Shown in pieces: positions 18,711 to 25,978 of a stretch of 64,000 bases of DNA (positions are counted from its first letter, which is position 1; each line of letters begins with the position of its first letter). The notes beneath the pieces are model-generated. The model was not told the origin of the DNA. It did no database searches and worked only from the letters and a program-made list of their open reading frames with translations. This DNA comes from Brevundimonas sp. MYb52 (GTDB lineage: Bacteria > Pseudomonadota > Alphaproteobacteria > Caulobacterales > Caulobacteraceae). The DNA is taken from NCBI RefSeq assembly GCF_002979535.1, contig NZ_PCPB01000009.1, positions 1 to 64,000 of the forward strand, read 5' to 3'. The position numbers were made by a program, and so were the translations under genes.

Positions 18711-19387
18711 GGCTCCATGCTTTCCAAGACCTTGGCATAGGCTGGATCAGGTGCTGTCGCGATTGGGCGAATGACTGGGGGGGCGGTGAAGCCTGTTTCT
18801 GTGCTTTCGAACGAGACGGCGGCCCAGTCGAGGCCGTGGGTGTTCTGGCCGCCGGTGAAAAACTCCATCAAATCCACCACCTGAGCATCGTCGGTCCAGA
18901 AGCGGCAGCCGACCGGGGCCGTGACGCCAGCGACCTCAAACCAGGCGATAATCGAATCGGCGCCGACAAGAGGATGGGGCCTTCCTGACTGGATCGCCGT
19001 GATGCAGCCGTTCCCGGTGTTGAAGCGCGACGTCACCTCAGCGGAGGTCAAAAAGGCGTGCAGCGCCGTCGTGGACTGGGGTGACTGACGGCGAAACTCT
19101 TCAAGCGCGGCGAGTTCGAGAGGGGTGAATCCGGGACCCTGGATCGGCTGCAAGGCGAGCTTTTGAATCCATTCGCGATAGGTCTTGAAGGCTTTGAAGA
19201 GGCCTATTCCAAAACCGCCGAGGACCATGACGGCGAGGTAGAGGCTAAGGCCCCAAATGTAGAAGGCCGTGTCGGCGAAGCGCGCCATGGCGACGTATCC
19301 GGCCAGAAGCAGGACCATTCCAACGCCGGCGAGAAGATAGTTTCGGTAGCGCGTCTTCCAAGCGGGTTTGCGATCAAACTTGTCCAT
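18707..19387 (-). CDS. Unknown membrane-anchored protein, first gene of antisense cassette
   Basis: 226 residues from ATG 19387 (MDKFDRKPAWKTRYRNYLLA); the frame extends upstream but the extension has no start context and approaches the capsid gene. Two N-terminal membrane helices (about 19-38 and 46-66: FYIWGLSLYLAVMVLGGFGI) are followed by a soluble domain beginning GPGFTPLELAALEEFRRQS, with ITAIQSGRPHPLVGADSI and a late NTHGLDWAAVSFESTETGF. It shares the FTPLE start and probably the fold with the next gene. Its promoter must lie in the 92 bases between 19388 and the capsid start at 19480, back to back with the capsid gene. Confidence 0.6.
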   Translation of the reverse strand: MDKFDRKPAWKTRYRNYLLAGVGMVLLLAGYVAMARFADTAFYIWGLSLYLAVMVLGGFGIGLFKAFKTYREWIQKLALQPIQGPGFTPLELAALEEFRRQSPQSTTALHAFLTSAEVTSRFNTGNGCITAIQSGRPHPLVGADSIIAWFEVAGVTAPVGCRFWTDDAQVVDLMEFFTGGQNTHGLDWAAVSFESTETGFTAPPVIRPIATAPDPAYAKVLESMEP

Positions 19388-19479
19388 CGGGACGCCCAAT
19401 TCTCTGTCGTCCGCCGAAAGCAGTTCGGGACTTTGTTCCGACCGTAGCCGCAACCAGCGGTATCTCAACTGGAGACTTC

Positions 19480-20706
19480 ATGAAAGAGACCAAGACCGCA
19501 TCGGGCACGCCCGAGGCGCGCGCCGCCATGCATGAGATGATGGCGGCGTTCGAGGCGTTCAAAGGGGCCAATGACGCCCGGCTGGACGAGATCGAGAAGA
19601 AGGCCTCGGCCGACGTGCTGCTGGAGGAGAAGGTGGCGCGCATCGATCAGGCGGTGGCGGGGGCGCAGGCGCGTCTGGATCGCGCGCTGAGCGAGAGCCG
19701 TCGTCCGATGTTGGGCCTTGAGGCGCCCGCCGTCGTGGCGGCGCCGGAGGCCAAGGCGGCCTGGGACGGCTATATGAAGTCGGGCGCCTCGCATGGCCTG
19801 GAGCTGAAGGCGGGGCTGTCGTCGGCGTCGAACTCGGCGGGCTATGTCGTGCCGCCGGAGACGGAGCGGGCCATCGAGCGTCGCCTGATGGCGGGCAGCC
19901 CGATGCGCGAGATCGCCACGGTGCGCACGGTCGGTTCGGGCGTGTTCCGCAAGCCGGTGTCGACGGCGGGGGTGACGGCGGGCTGGGTGGCCGAGACGGC
20001 GGCGCGGCCGGAGACGGACCCGGCGACGCTGGCGCTGCTGGAGTTCGCCTCGGCTGATCTCTACGCCTGTCCGGCGGCGACGCAGAGCCTACTGGACGAC
20101 GCCCTGATCGACCTGGACGAATGGCTGGCGGCCGAGGTCGAGGACGCCTTTGCGGCGCAGGAGACGGCGGCCTTCGTCAACGGCGACGGGGTGAACAAGC
20201 CCAAGGGCTTCCTGGCCTATGCGACGGCGACGGAAGGCACCCAGACCTGGGGCCAGATCGGCACGGTGGCCTCGGGTGCGGCGGGCGCCTTCGCCAGCGC
20301 CAGCCCGGTCGATAAGCTGATCGACCTGATCTATGCGCCCAAGGCCCAGTATCGACCGAACGGGCGCTTTGTGATGAACCGCCGCACGGTCTCGTTGGTG
20401 CGCAAGTTCAAGGACGCGGACGGCAACTATGTCTGGTCGCCGGCGACGCGGCCGGGCGAGACGGCCAGCTTGCTGGGCTATCCGGTCACCGAGATCGAGA
20501 CCATGCCGGACGTGGCGGCCAACAGCCTGTCGATCGCGTTCGGCGACTTCTCGCGGGGCTATCTGATCGTGGATCGCGCGGGGGTGCGGGTGCTGCGCGA
20601 TCCCTATTCGGCCAAGCCCTATGTGCTGTTCTACACGACCAAGCGCGTCGGCGGCGGGGTGCAGAATTTCGACGCGATCAAGCTGATGAAGTTCGCGGCG
20701 AGCTGA
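19480..20706 (+). CDS. GTA major capsid protein (gp5), HK97 fold
   Basis: 408 residues. An N-terminal helical scaffold domain (about 1-90, ARAAMHEMMAAFEAFKGAN and a coiled coil) is followed by the HK97 capsid domain beginning near ASNSAGYVVPPETERAIER. Typical family segments follow: MREIATVRTVGSGVFRKPV, GWVAETAARPETDPAT, LYACPAATQSLLDDALIDLD, VNGDGVNKPKGFL, RFVMNRRTVSLVRKFKD and DFSRGYLIVDRAGVRVLRDP. In RcGTA the N-terminal part is removed by the protease encoded upstream. Unlike in other clusters the protease and capsid genes are separated here by 2.6 kb of antisense genes. Confidence 0.92.
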   Translation: MKETKTASGTPEARAAMHEMMAAFEAFKGANDARLDEIEKKASADVLLEEKVARIDQAVAGAQARLDRALSESRRPMLGLEAPAVVAAPEAKAAWDGYMKSGASHGLELKAGLSSASNSAGYVVPPETERAIERRLMAGSPMREIATVRTVGSGVFRKPVSTAGVTAGWVAETAARPETDPATLALLEFASADLYACPAATQSLLDDALIDLDEWLAAEVEDAFAAQETAAFVNGDGVNKPKGFLAYATATEGTQTWGQIGTVASGAAGAFASASPVDKLIDLIYAPKAQYRPNGRFVMNRRTVSLVRKFKDADGNYVWSPATRPGETASLLGYPVTEIETMPDVAANSLSIAFGDFSRGYLIVDRAGVRVLRDPYSAKPYVLFYTTKRVGGGVQNFDAIKLMKFAAS

Positions 20707-20710
20707 TGAT

Positions 20711-20847
20711 TTTCCTCCCTGTCGCGGAGCGATGGGGAGGTGGCGCGTCGCGATAGCGACGTGACGGAGGGGGCGGCTCGACGGGCGACGGCGGCGTCGC
20801 CCCCTCCACCACTTCGTGGTCCCCCTCCCCATTCCATGGGGAGGAAA
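20711..20847. repeat. Palindromic intergenic repeat, full copy
   Basis: TTTCCTCCCTGTCGCGGAGC, GGGGAGGTGGCGCGTCGC, GTGACGGAGGGGGC, spacer, GCCCCCTCCACCACTTCGTGG, CCCTCCCCATTCCATGGGG, AGGAAA. Located between capsid and gp6 genes. Confidence 0.8.
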
Positions 20848-20877
20848 GGGGCGGCGTCCGAACATTGGAGATTTCAC

Positions 20878-21144
20878 ATGACCGCACCCGTGAGCCTCAC
20901 GGAGGCGAAGCTGTTCCTGCGCGTCGAGCATGAGGCGGAGGACGGGCTGATCCAGACCCTGATCGACGCGGCGAGGGCGCGGGTGGAGGGGGAGGTGGGG
21001 CTGACGCTGACCTCGACCTCGGCGGCGCCGCTGCGGCTGGCGGTGCTGATGCTGGTGCTGCGGGCCTATGAGCGCGGCGAGGGCGAGATGTCGGCGGCGC
21101 CGGTCGAGGGGTGGATTGCGCCCTATCGCGTGGTGCGGCTGTGA
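20878..21144 (+). CDS. GTA head-tail connector (gp6)
   Basis: 88 residues from ATG 20878, preceded by TTGGAGATTTCAC, which supplies its own Shine-Dalgarno separate from the nearby repeat. The start PVSLTEAKLFLRVEHEAEDG, followed by LIQTLIDAARARVEGEVGL, is the pattern of gp6/head-tail connector (adaptor) proteins, a helical bundle that forms a dodecameric ring below the portal. The stop overlaps the GTG start of gp7, so the genes are coupled. Confidence 0.85.
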   Translation: MTAPVSLTEAKLFLRVEHEAEDGLIQTLIDAARARVEGEVGLTLTSTSAAPLRLAVLMLVLRAYERGEGEMSAAPVEGWIAPYRVVRL

Positions 21145-21443
21145 AGATTGTCGCGAGCCTGGTGCGGGCGGTGGAGGCGGAGACGCCCTATGGCGGGCGG
21201 GTGGTCAGCTATGAGCCGGTGGGGTCGTTGTGGCTGAGCCTGGGGGCGCGGCGTCGGCGTGAGCGGACGGAGGGCGGCGTGACGCGGGGCGTGGAGACAC
21301 TGAGCGCAAGCGTGAGGGCCGATCCGCGGCTGGAGGAGGGGCTGGTGGTGCGGTTCGGCGGGGCCGACTGGGGCGTGGTCGGGATCGAGGCTGATCCCAA
21401 GGCGGCCGGGCGGGCAAGGCTGAACCTGGAGCGGGCGCGATGA
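21141..21443 (+). CDS. GTA head-tail adaptor/stopper (gp7)
   Basis: 100 residues from GTG 21141, which overlaps the gp6 stop by four bases. The sequence follows the short beta-barrel head closure pattern: TPYGGRVVSYEPVGSLWLSL, then TLSASVRADPRLEEGLVVRF and DWGVVGIEADPKAAGRARLN. Proteins of this type seal the connector below gp6. The stop overlaps the start of gp8 (ATGA). Confidence 0.8.
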   Translation: MKIVASLVRAVEAETPYGGRVVSYEPVGSLWLSLGARRRRERTEGGVTRGVETLSASVRADPRLEEGLVVRFGGADWGVVGIEADPKAAGRARLNLERAR

Positions 21444-21847
21444 GGGATCATGAGGGGGCGCTGGTCAAGGCGCTGATCGCGTGGTTGAGGGGCGACGGGG
21501 CCTTGCAGGCGCTGCTGGGCGATCCGGTGCGGGTCTGGGACCAGCCGCCGGAGGGGGCGGCCTTTCCGCATCTGCTGATCGGCAAGGGCGAGAGCCGGGG
21601 GCTGAACGCGGACGGCGGCGGGGTCGAGCATAGGCTGACCTTGACCTGCGCCAGTCGTTTCGCCGGCATGGAGGAGGCGCGGGCGGTGGCGGCGGCGGTG
21701 CGGGCGCGGGTCGCGGATGCGTTGCTGGAGGCCGACGGGGTGAAGGCGGTCAGCCTGGGCGTGACCTTTACCGATGTGTTCCGCAGCGCGGACCTGAAGC
21801 GAGCCTGGGCGGTGATGCGGCTGCGGGCCGTGACGGAAGAGATCTGA
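21440..21847 (+). CDS. GTA tail terminator-like protein (gp8), DUF3168
   Basis: 135 residues. The start LVKALIAWLRGDGALQALLG, then RVWDQPPEGAAFPHLLIGKG, and RLTLTCASRFAGMEEARAVA follow the DUF3168/gp8 pattern of small tail terminator or completion proteins that cap the tail tube at the head end. Coupled to gp7 by a four-base overlap. The gene ends five bases before a repeat. Confidence 0.8.
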   Translation: MRDHEGALVKALIAWLRGDGALQALLGDPVRVWDQPPEGAAFPHLLIGKGESRGLNADGGGVEHRLTLTCASRFAGMEEARAVAAAVRARVADALLEADGVKAVSLGVTFTDVFRSADLKRAWAVMRLRAVTEEI

Positions 21848-21852
21848 GAATT

Positions 21853-21989
21853 GATCCTCCCCTGCGAAGCGGGGGAGGGGGACCATGCGCAGCATGGTGG
21901 AGGGGGCGGAAGCGGGCAGTGCGTGGGGTTCGCCCCCTCCACCGCTACGCGGTCCCCCTCCCCCGTCGCTGCGCGCCAAGGGAGGATTG
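21853..21989. repeat. Palindromic intergenic repeat, full copy (GATCCTCCCC variant)
   Basis: GATCCTCCCCTGCGAAGCGG, GGGAGGGGGACCATGC, GCATGGTGGAGGGGGCGG, spacer of about 30 bases, GCCCCCTCCACCGCTACGCGG, CCCTCCCCCGTCGC, GGGAGGATTGA. This is the complete form of the two halves that flank the DUF559 gene at 9.4-9.8 kb. Confidence 0.8.
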
Positions 21990-21994
21990 AAGGC

Positions 21995-22405
21995 ATGACG
22001 GCGCAACGCGGCAAGGACATCTTGCTGAAGATCGAGGGCGCGGCGGGCGTCTTTACGACGGTGGCGGGCCTGCGGGCGCGGACGATTTCGCTGAACGCCA
22101 AGACGGTGGACGCCACCGACGGCGACAGCGCTGGGCGGTGGCGGGAACTGCTGGCGGGGGCCGGGGTGAAGTCGGCGGCGGTGTCGGGGCAGGGGATATT
22201 CCGCGATGCGGCGTCCGACGCCCTGATCCGCGAGGCCTTCTTTGAGCAGGCGGCGAAGCGGTGGCGGCTGATCGTGCCGGACTTCGGCGTGCTGGAGGGA
22301 GCCTTCATCGTGGCGGCGCTGGAATACGCCGGCGAGCACGAGGGCGAGGCGAGCTTTGCGCTGAGCCTGGCGAGCGCGGGCGAAGTGACGTTCGGCGCAC
22401 TCTAG
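21995..22405 (+). CDS. GTA major tail protein (gp9)
   Basis: 136 residues from ATG 21995. MTAQRGKDILLKIEGAAGVF, then RARTISLNAKTVDATDGDSA, GRWRELLAGAGVKSAAVSGQ and late LEYAGEHEGEASFALSLASAG follow the TP901-1/GTA major tail tube family, which stacks as hexameric rings. The Shine-Dalgarno is GGGAGGATTGA, the end of the preceding repeat. A convergent small gene overlaps the last four bases (22402). Confidence 0.85.
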   Translation: MTAQRGKDILLKIEGAAGVFTTVAGLRARTISLNAKTVDATDGDSAGRWRELLAGAGVKSAAVSGQGIFRDAASDALIREAFFEQAAKRWRLIVPDFGVLEGAFIVAALEYAGEHEGEASFALSLASAGEVTFGAL

Positions 22406-22656
22406 AAGCGTCGGAGGGTGGTCCAGTCGACTTTGACGAACCACATTTCGGTGTCGCTTCGGCAGGGTGGATCAACGAGGCCAAAGCCAAGTTCGCCCTC
22501 AACCTCGAAGTCCTCTGGCTCGAGAATAACAACGCGATCGCCGACTTTCGCACCGACTGAATCAGCGATGGGTTCGAAGCGCTGGCCATCGAGCCACAGA
22601 CCCCATGCCTGATCGCTGTCCGATAGCGCGTTGAAGTCGGTCTGAAGTTTCAACAT
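22402..22656 (-). CDS. Small unknown protein, antisense between gp9 and gp10
   Basis: 84 residues (MLKLQTDFNALSDSDQAWGL, a middle AKVGDRVVILEPEDFEVEGE, end MWFVKVDWTTLRRF). The codons use many A/T third positions (CTT, GTT, ATT, GAT, AAA), in contrast to the strongly GC-ending GTA genes around it. The composition suggests recent acquisition. It reads as a small acidic single-domain protein of plausible beta fold; no family recognised. It converges on gp9 and diverges from gp10 with 33 bases between start codons. Confidence 0.5.
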   Translation of the reverse strand: MLKLQTDFNALSDSDQAWGLWLDGQRFEPIADSVGAKVGDRVVILEPEDFEVEGELGFGLVDPPCRSDTEMWFVKVDWTTLRRF

Positions 22657-22689
22657 GGCGCGAGGCTATCGCGTCGGATCGGAAGTGCA

Positions 22690-22986
22690 ATGGTTTCAGC
22701 GAACGGCGCGCGAGGCGAGGCGACGGCGGTGCTGGCGGGGGCGGAGCGGAGGCTGTGTCTGACGCTGGGGGCCTTGGCTGAAATCGAGACGGGGCTGGGC
22801 GTGGCCGGGATGGCGGCGCTGGCCGAGCGGATGAAGGCGCTGTCGGCGCGGGATCTGATGGTGGTGCTGGCGGCTCTGCTGCGCGGCGGGGGCGAGGGCG
22901 CGCTGGCGGACGGGCTGGCGAGCGCCTTCGTTGATCCGCGTGAGGCGGCCGAGGCGGTGGCGAAGGCGTTTGCGGCGGCCGCGTGA
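22690..22986 (+). CDS. GTA gp10 tail assembly chaperone-type protein
   Basis: 98 residues: GAERRLCLTLGALAEIETGL followed by AALAERMKALSARDLMVVLA and VDPREAAEAVAKAFAAAA. This is the GTA_gp10/GTP-like pattern (short strand region, LTLGALAEIE, then helices) of the tail assembly chaperone that helps load the tape measure. Upstream there is no strong Shine-Dalgarno. The stop overlaps the next start by one base. Confidence 0.8.
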   Translation: MVSANGARGEATAVLAGAERRLCLTLGALAEIETGLGVAGMAALAERMKALSARDLMVVLAALLRGGGEGALADGLASAFVDPREAAEAVAKAFAAAA

Positions 22987-23162
22987 TGATGCCCTGGAGC
23001 GAGATGATGCAGGCGGCGGCGCGGATGGGCGTGGCGCCGGAGGGCTTCTGGCGGCTGTCGCTGAAGGAATGGCGGATGCTGACGGCGGGGCCGGTTCAGG
23101 CGGCGCCGCTGGGGCGCGGCGAGCTGGAGCGGATGAGGGAGATGTGGCCGGATGAGGCGTGA
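22986..23162 (+). CDS. GTA gp10.1-like small tail assembly protein
   Basis: 58 residues, too short for many gene callers. MMPWSEMMQAAARMGVAPEG followed by FWRLSLKEWRMLTAG and ending RMREMWPDEA is the pattern of the short rcc01693-type tail assembly chaperone encoded between gp10 and the tape measure gene in GTA and related phage clusters. Overlaps the gp10 stop (TGATG). Confidence 0.75.
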   Translation: MMPWSEMMQAAARMGVAPEGFWRLSLKEWRMLTAGPVQAAPLGRGELERMREMWPDEA

Positions 23163-23293
23163 CCTCTCCCTCCCCTTCATGGGGGGTGGGGGCGGCGAGG
23201 CAAGTCAGGCGCTGCACCCCAGGATCGCCTGGCCCTCCCCACCCGGTCTCCGCTGCGCGTCGACCACCCTCCCCATGAAGGGGAGGGAGAAAG
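23163..23293. repeat. Palindromic intergenic repeat, full copy (CTCCCTCCCC variant)
   Basis: CTCTCCCTCCCCTTCATGGG, GGTGGGGGCGGC, spacer, CTCCCCACCCGGTCTCC, GACCACCCTCCCCATGAAGG, GGAGGGAG. It has the full length of the variant whose halves occur at 14783 and 16405. Confidence 0.75.
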
Positions 23294-23302
23294 GATGATG
23301 GA

Positions 23303-23751
23303 ATGACGGACAGTTTCAGGCCGGACGGGATCGACGCCGTGCCGCTGAAGGCGGCGGAGGCGGCCGCGGCGCTCGAGGCGCTGCGGGAGCCGGCGGAGCG
23401 GGCGGCGGCCTCGATCGAAGAGGCCTTCGGGCGGGCGGGGGAAAGCCTGACGCGGTCGCTGACGCGGGCGGCGGCGGGTTGTCGGACGCGCTCTCGGCGG
23501 TGATGAACAGCTTCGGCGGGGCGCGAGCCGAGGGCGGGCCGGTGCTGGGCGGCGGGGCCTATCTGGTCGGCGAGCGCGGGCCGGAGGTGTTTCGACCGGC
23601 GGGCGCGGGCAGCATCGAGGCGCCGGGCGGCGGGGCGGGTGTGACGGTCAATGTCAGCGTGGACGGCGGGGCGCAGGGCCTGCTGCGGTCCGAGGCGCAG
23701 ATCGCGCGGATGCTGGCGCGGGCGACGGCGCTGGGCGCGCGAAGAATGTAG
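23303..23751 (+). pseudogene. GTA tape measure (gp11), split between two frames and short
   Basis: The N-terminal part (66 residues, MTDSFRPDGIDAVPLKAAEA then PAERAAASIEEAFGRAGESL) ends at a TGA near 23503. The C-terminal part is in the -1 frame: GGGGLSDALSAVMNSFGGAR, then AEGGPVLGGGAYLVGERGPE and VFRPAGAGSIEAPGG, the conserved end of GTA and phage tape measures. The switch must occur near 23460-23480 in a GCGGGCGGCGGCGGG run. Even joined, the protein is about 150 residues, shorter than the 219 of RcGTA; the central helical region seems missing. It is either a disrupted gene, a programmed -1 shift, or a sequencing error in the GC run. Earlier ATGs at 23295 and 23298 are out of this frame. Confidence 0.6.
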
Positions 23752-23811
23752 CGGCGCAGGGTGCATGAGGCTTAAGCAGCGAAGCGCCGCGCGCTGAGCG
23801 ATAGCCTCCAA

Positions 23812-23840
23812 AGAAAAGGGGCGCTCCGAAGAGCGCCCCT
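23812..23840 (-). terminator. Intrinsic terminator of the DUF805 gene
   Basis: GGGGCGCTC (23818-23826), loop CGAA, GAGCGCCCC (23831-23839). On the minus strand it is followed by TTTTCTTT. It lies just after the stop of the minus-strand gene ending at 23846. Confidence 0.85.
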
Positions 23841-23845
23841 TGAAC

Positions 23846-24553
23846 CTACTCGCCCTTGGGATTGGGGCCGTACTTGTTGTCGCCGCGCTGGCTGTCGCCA
23901 ATGCCGAGCCAGAGCCAGAAGCCGAGGCTGACCAGAGCGGCCAGGAACATGAGGCCGAAGGCGGCGCCGCCGGTGGCGATCAGGGTTTCGGGGTCCATCG
24001 ACTGCATGGCGTTGGGGTTGGTGATGACCGCCAGACCGAAGGCGGCGACCATCATGCCCATGGCGCCGTACCAGATGGCCCAGGGGATAACGACAAGCCA
24101 GCCCGGCTTGCCCATGTCGTGGAAGCGCTTGAAGCCGATCGCCAGGTGAGGAACCAGAAGGATCAGGCCGAGGAAGAAGCTGGCCGCGGGGAAGAAGCTG
24201 GAGACGATGCCCAGCACCAGAAGAATGGCCCAACTGATCCAGAAATGCTGGCGGCGCAGACGGCCCTTGAACGAGAGCATGGCGCTCTTGATGTCGTAGC
24301 CGCCGCCAGTGTCGCGAGCGACGTAGGAGGAGGCGGCGGCCTGGCCGAAGGCGGCGGCGGGATCGACCGCCAGAACGGTGACCAGGGTCGCCTCGACGCC
24401 TTCAGCTGCGAAATCGACGCGCGCGCCGGGGCGGATGACGCCGCCGGCCTGAATCGCCGAACGGGCGAAGCCGTAACGGATGCTGTCGTCGCCGCTGATC
24501 AGGCCGGTGCCCGAGACGTCGTCATAGCTGAGAATTTCACCGCGCACGCGCAT
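23846..24553 (-). CDS. Cold-shock-like N terminus fused to DUF805 membrane domain
   Basis: 235 residues. The first 65 residues (MRVRGEILSYDDVSGTGLIS, GDDSIRYGFARSAIQ, RPGARVDFAAEGVEATLVTV) follow the cold-shock/OB-fold pattern G-x-I-x-x-Y-x-x-x-x-G-x-G-x-I. The rest is DUF805: SFKGRLRRQHFWISWAILLV, then helices with HLAIGFKRFHDMGKPGWLVV and the usual ending GDNKYGPNPKG. DUF805 proteins are inner membrane proteins of unknown role. The gene is antisense to the GTA series between gp11 and gp12, with its own strong terminator, so it is a self-contained inserted unit. Confidence 0.75.
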   Translation of the reverse strand: MRVRGEILSYDDVSGTGLISGDDSIRYGFARSAIQAGGVIRPGARVDFAAEGVEATLVTVLAVDPAAAFGQAAASSYVARDTGGGYDIKSAMLSFKGRLRRQHFWISWAILLVLGIVSSFFPAASFFLGLILLVPHLAIGFKRFHDMGKPGWLVVIPWAIWYGAMGMMVAAFGLAVITNPNAMQSMDPETLIATGGAAFGLMFLAALVSLGFWLWLGIGDSQRGDNKYGPNPKGE

Positions 24554-24710
24554 GTCTCCTGAGTTCTGAACGGCCCCCGGCCGCTTTCACGCGAGCATGA
24601 CCGAGCGTTGGTTTCCAGACAACCCGAAGCGTGACCTTGGGGGCAGGATTTCTGCGAACAAATCGCAGCTTGTCCCGGAATGGCGCAGTTCAAGACACAA
24701 GCGAGGACCA

Positions 24711-25322
24711 ATGGCCTTTCACGAGGTGCGTCTGCCGGCGCGGCTGGCGTTCGGATCTACCGGCGGGGTCGAGCGGCGGACGCAGATCACGACCCTGGCG
24801 TCCGGGTTCGAGCGGCGCTCGACGCCCTGGGCGGAGGGGCGACGGCGCTATCTGATCGGGGCGGGGTTGCGGTCGTTGGACGACATGGCGGCGCTGACGG
24901 CCTTTTTCGAGGCGCGACGCGGGCGGCTGTACGGGTTCCGGTTCCGCGATTTCGCCGATTTCAAGAGCTGCGCGCCGGGCGAGGCGGTCGCGGCGACGGA
25001 TCAGAGGATCGGGACGGGCGACGGGACGCGGCGCAGCTTCGGGCTGTGCAAGGCCTATGGCGACCATGAGCGGCGGATCAGGAAGCCGGTCGAGGGCTCG
25101 GTGCGGGTGGCGGTGGGGGGCGTGGAGACGGCGGGGTTCATGGTCGATGCAGCGACGGGGGCGGTGACGCTGACGTCGGCGCCGGCCGCTGGCGCGGTGG
25201 TGACGGCAGGGTTCGTGTTCGACACGCCGGTGCGGTTCGACGCCGACCGGATCGAGGTGACGCTGGAGAGTTTCGGCGCCGGGCGGATGGTCGCCATGCC
25301 GCTGATCGAGGTGCGGGTCTAG
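24711..25322 (+). CDS. GTA gp12, distal tail protein (DUF2460)
   Basis: 203 residues from ATG 24711, preceded by GCGAGGACCA. MAFHEVRLPARLAFGSTGGV is followed by ERRTQITTLASGFERRSTPW, FRFRDFADFKSC, SFGLCKAYGDHERRIRKPVE and the terminal VRFDADRIEVTLESFGAG, the full DUF2460 pattern. In RcGTA this protein forms the hexameric ring that joins tube to baseplate. Because an antisense gene with a terminator lies upstream, gp12-gp15 may need their own promoter in 24554-24710. Confidence 0.88.
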   Translation: MAFHEVRLPARLAFGSTGGVERRTQITTLASGFERRSTPWAEGRRRYLIGAGLRSLDDMAALTAFFEARRGRLYGFRFRDFADFKSCAPGEAVAATDQRIGTGDGTRRSFGLCKAYGDHERRIRKPVEGSVRVAVGGVETAGFMVDAATGAVTLTSAPAAGAVVTAGFVFDTPVRFDADRIEVTLESFGAGRMVAMPLIEVRV

Positions 25323-25324
25323 CC

Positions 25325-25978
25325 ATGCGTGACATACCGGATGACCTGGCCCCCCGCATCGAGAGCGGGGCGGCGATGCTGTGCCATGCCTGGATGCTGA
25401 GGCGGACGGACGGCGAGGTGATGGGGTTCACCGATCATGATCGGGACCTGAGCGTCGAGGGCGTGGCCTGTCGCGCGGGCAGCGGCTGGACGGCGGGCGT
25501 CGGGGAGGGCGCGGTCGGGCTGATGGCGGGAGGCTTGTCGGCGTCCGGCGGGCTGGACGATGCGGCGCTCACCGAGGCCGACATCGCGGCGGGTCTCTAT
25601 GACCGGGCGCGGGTCGAGCTGTGGCGCGTGGACTGGGCGCGGCCGGAGTTGAGGGTGCGGCTGTGGGTCGGGGCGCTGGCGCGCATCCGGCGTGAGAACG
25701 GGGCCTTTGTCGCGGATCTGGATGGGCCGATGGCGGTGCTGGAGCGGGTGGTCGGGCGGACCTATGGGCGGAGCTGCGACGCGGTGCTGGGGGATGGGCG
25801 CTGTGGCTTGAGCGTCGAGGCGGTCGCCGGGCGGGGTTGCGACAAGCGCTGGACGACGTGTTCGGGGAAGTTCGGCAACGGGGTCAACTTCCAGGGCTTT
25901 CCCGACATTCCGGGCGACGACTTCATCGCTGCGCGGCCGACGACGGCGGGGCGGCACGACGGCGGGAGCCGACGATGA
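25325..25978 (+). CDS. GTA gp13, baseplate hub protein (DUF2163)
   Basis: 217 residues. ARIESGAAMLCHAWMLRRTD is not seen in this order, but IESGAAMLCHAWMLRRTDG and TDHDRDLSVEGVACRA mark the family start, followed by ARVELWRVDWARPELRVRLW. The C-terminal part holds the four Cys expected for the Fe-S-type hub site (SCDAVLGDGRC, GRGCDKRWTTCSGKFGN) and ends with FPDIPGDDF. The structure of RcGTA places this protein as the hub trimer. Starts two bases after the gp12 stop and overlaps gp14. Confidence 0.88.
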   Translation: MRDIPDDLAPRIESGAAMLCHAWMLRRTDGEVMGFTDHDRDLSVEGVACRAGSGWTAGVGEGAVGLMAGGLSASGGLDDAALTEADIAAGLYDRARVELWRVDWARPELRVRLWVGALARIRRENGAFVADLDGPMAVLERVVGRTYGRSCDAVLGDGRCGLSVEAVAGRGCDKRWTTCSGKFGNGVNFQGFPDIPGDDFIAARPTTAGRHDGGSRR

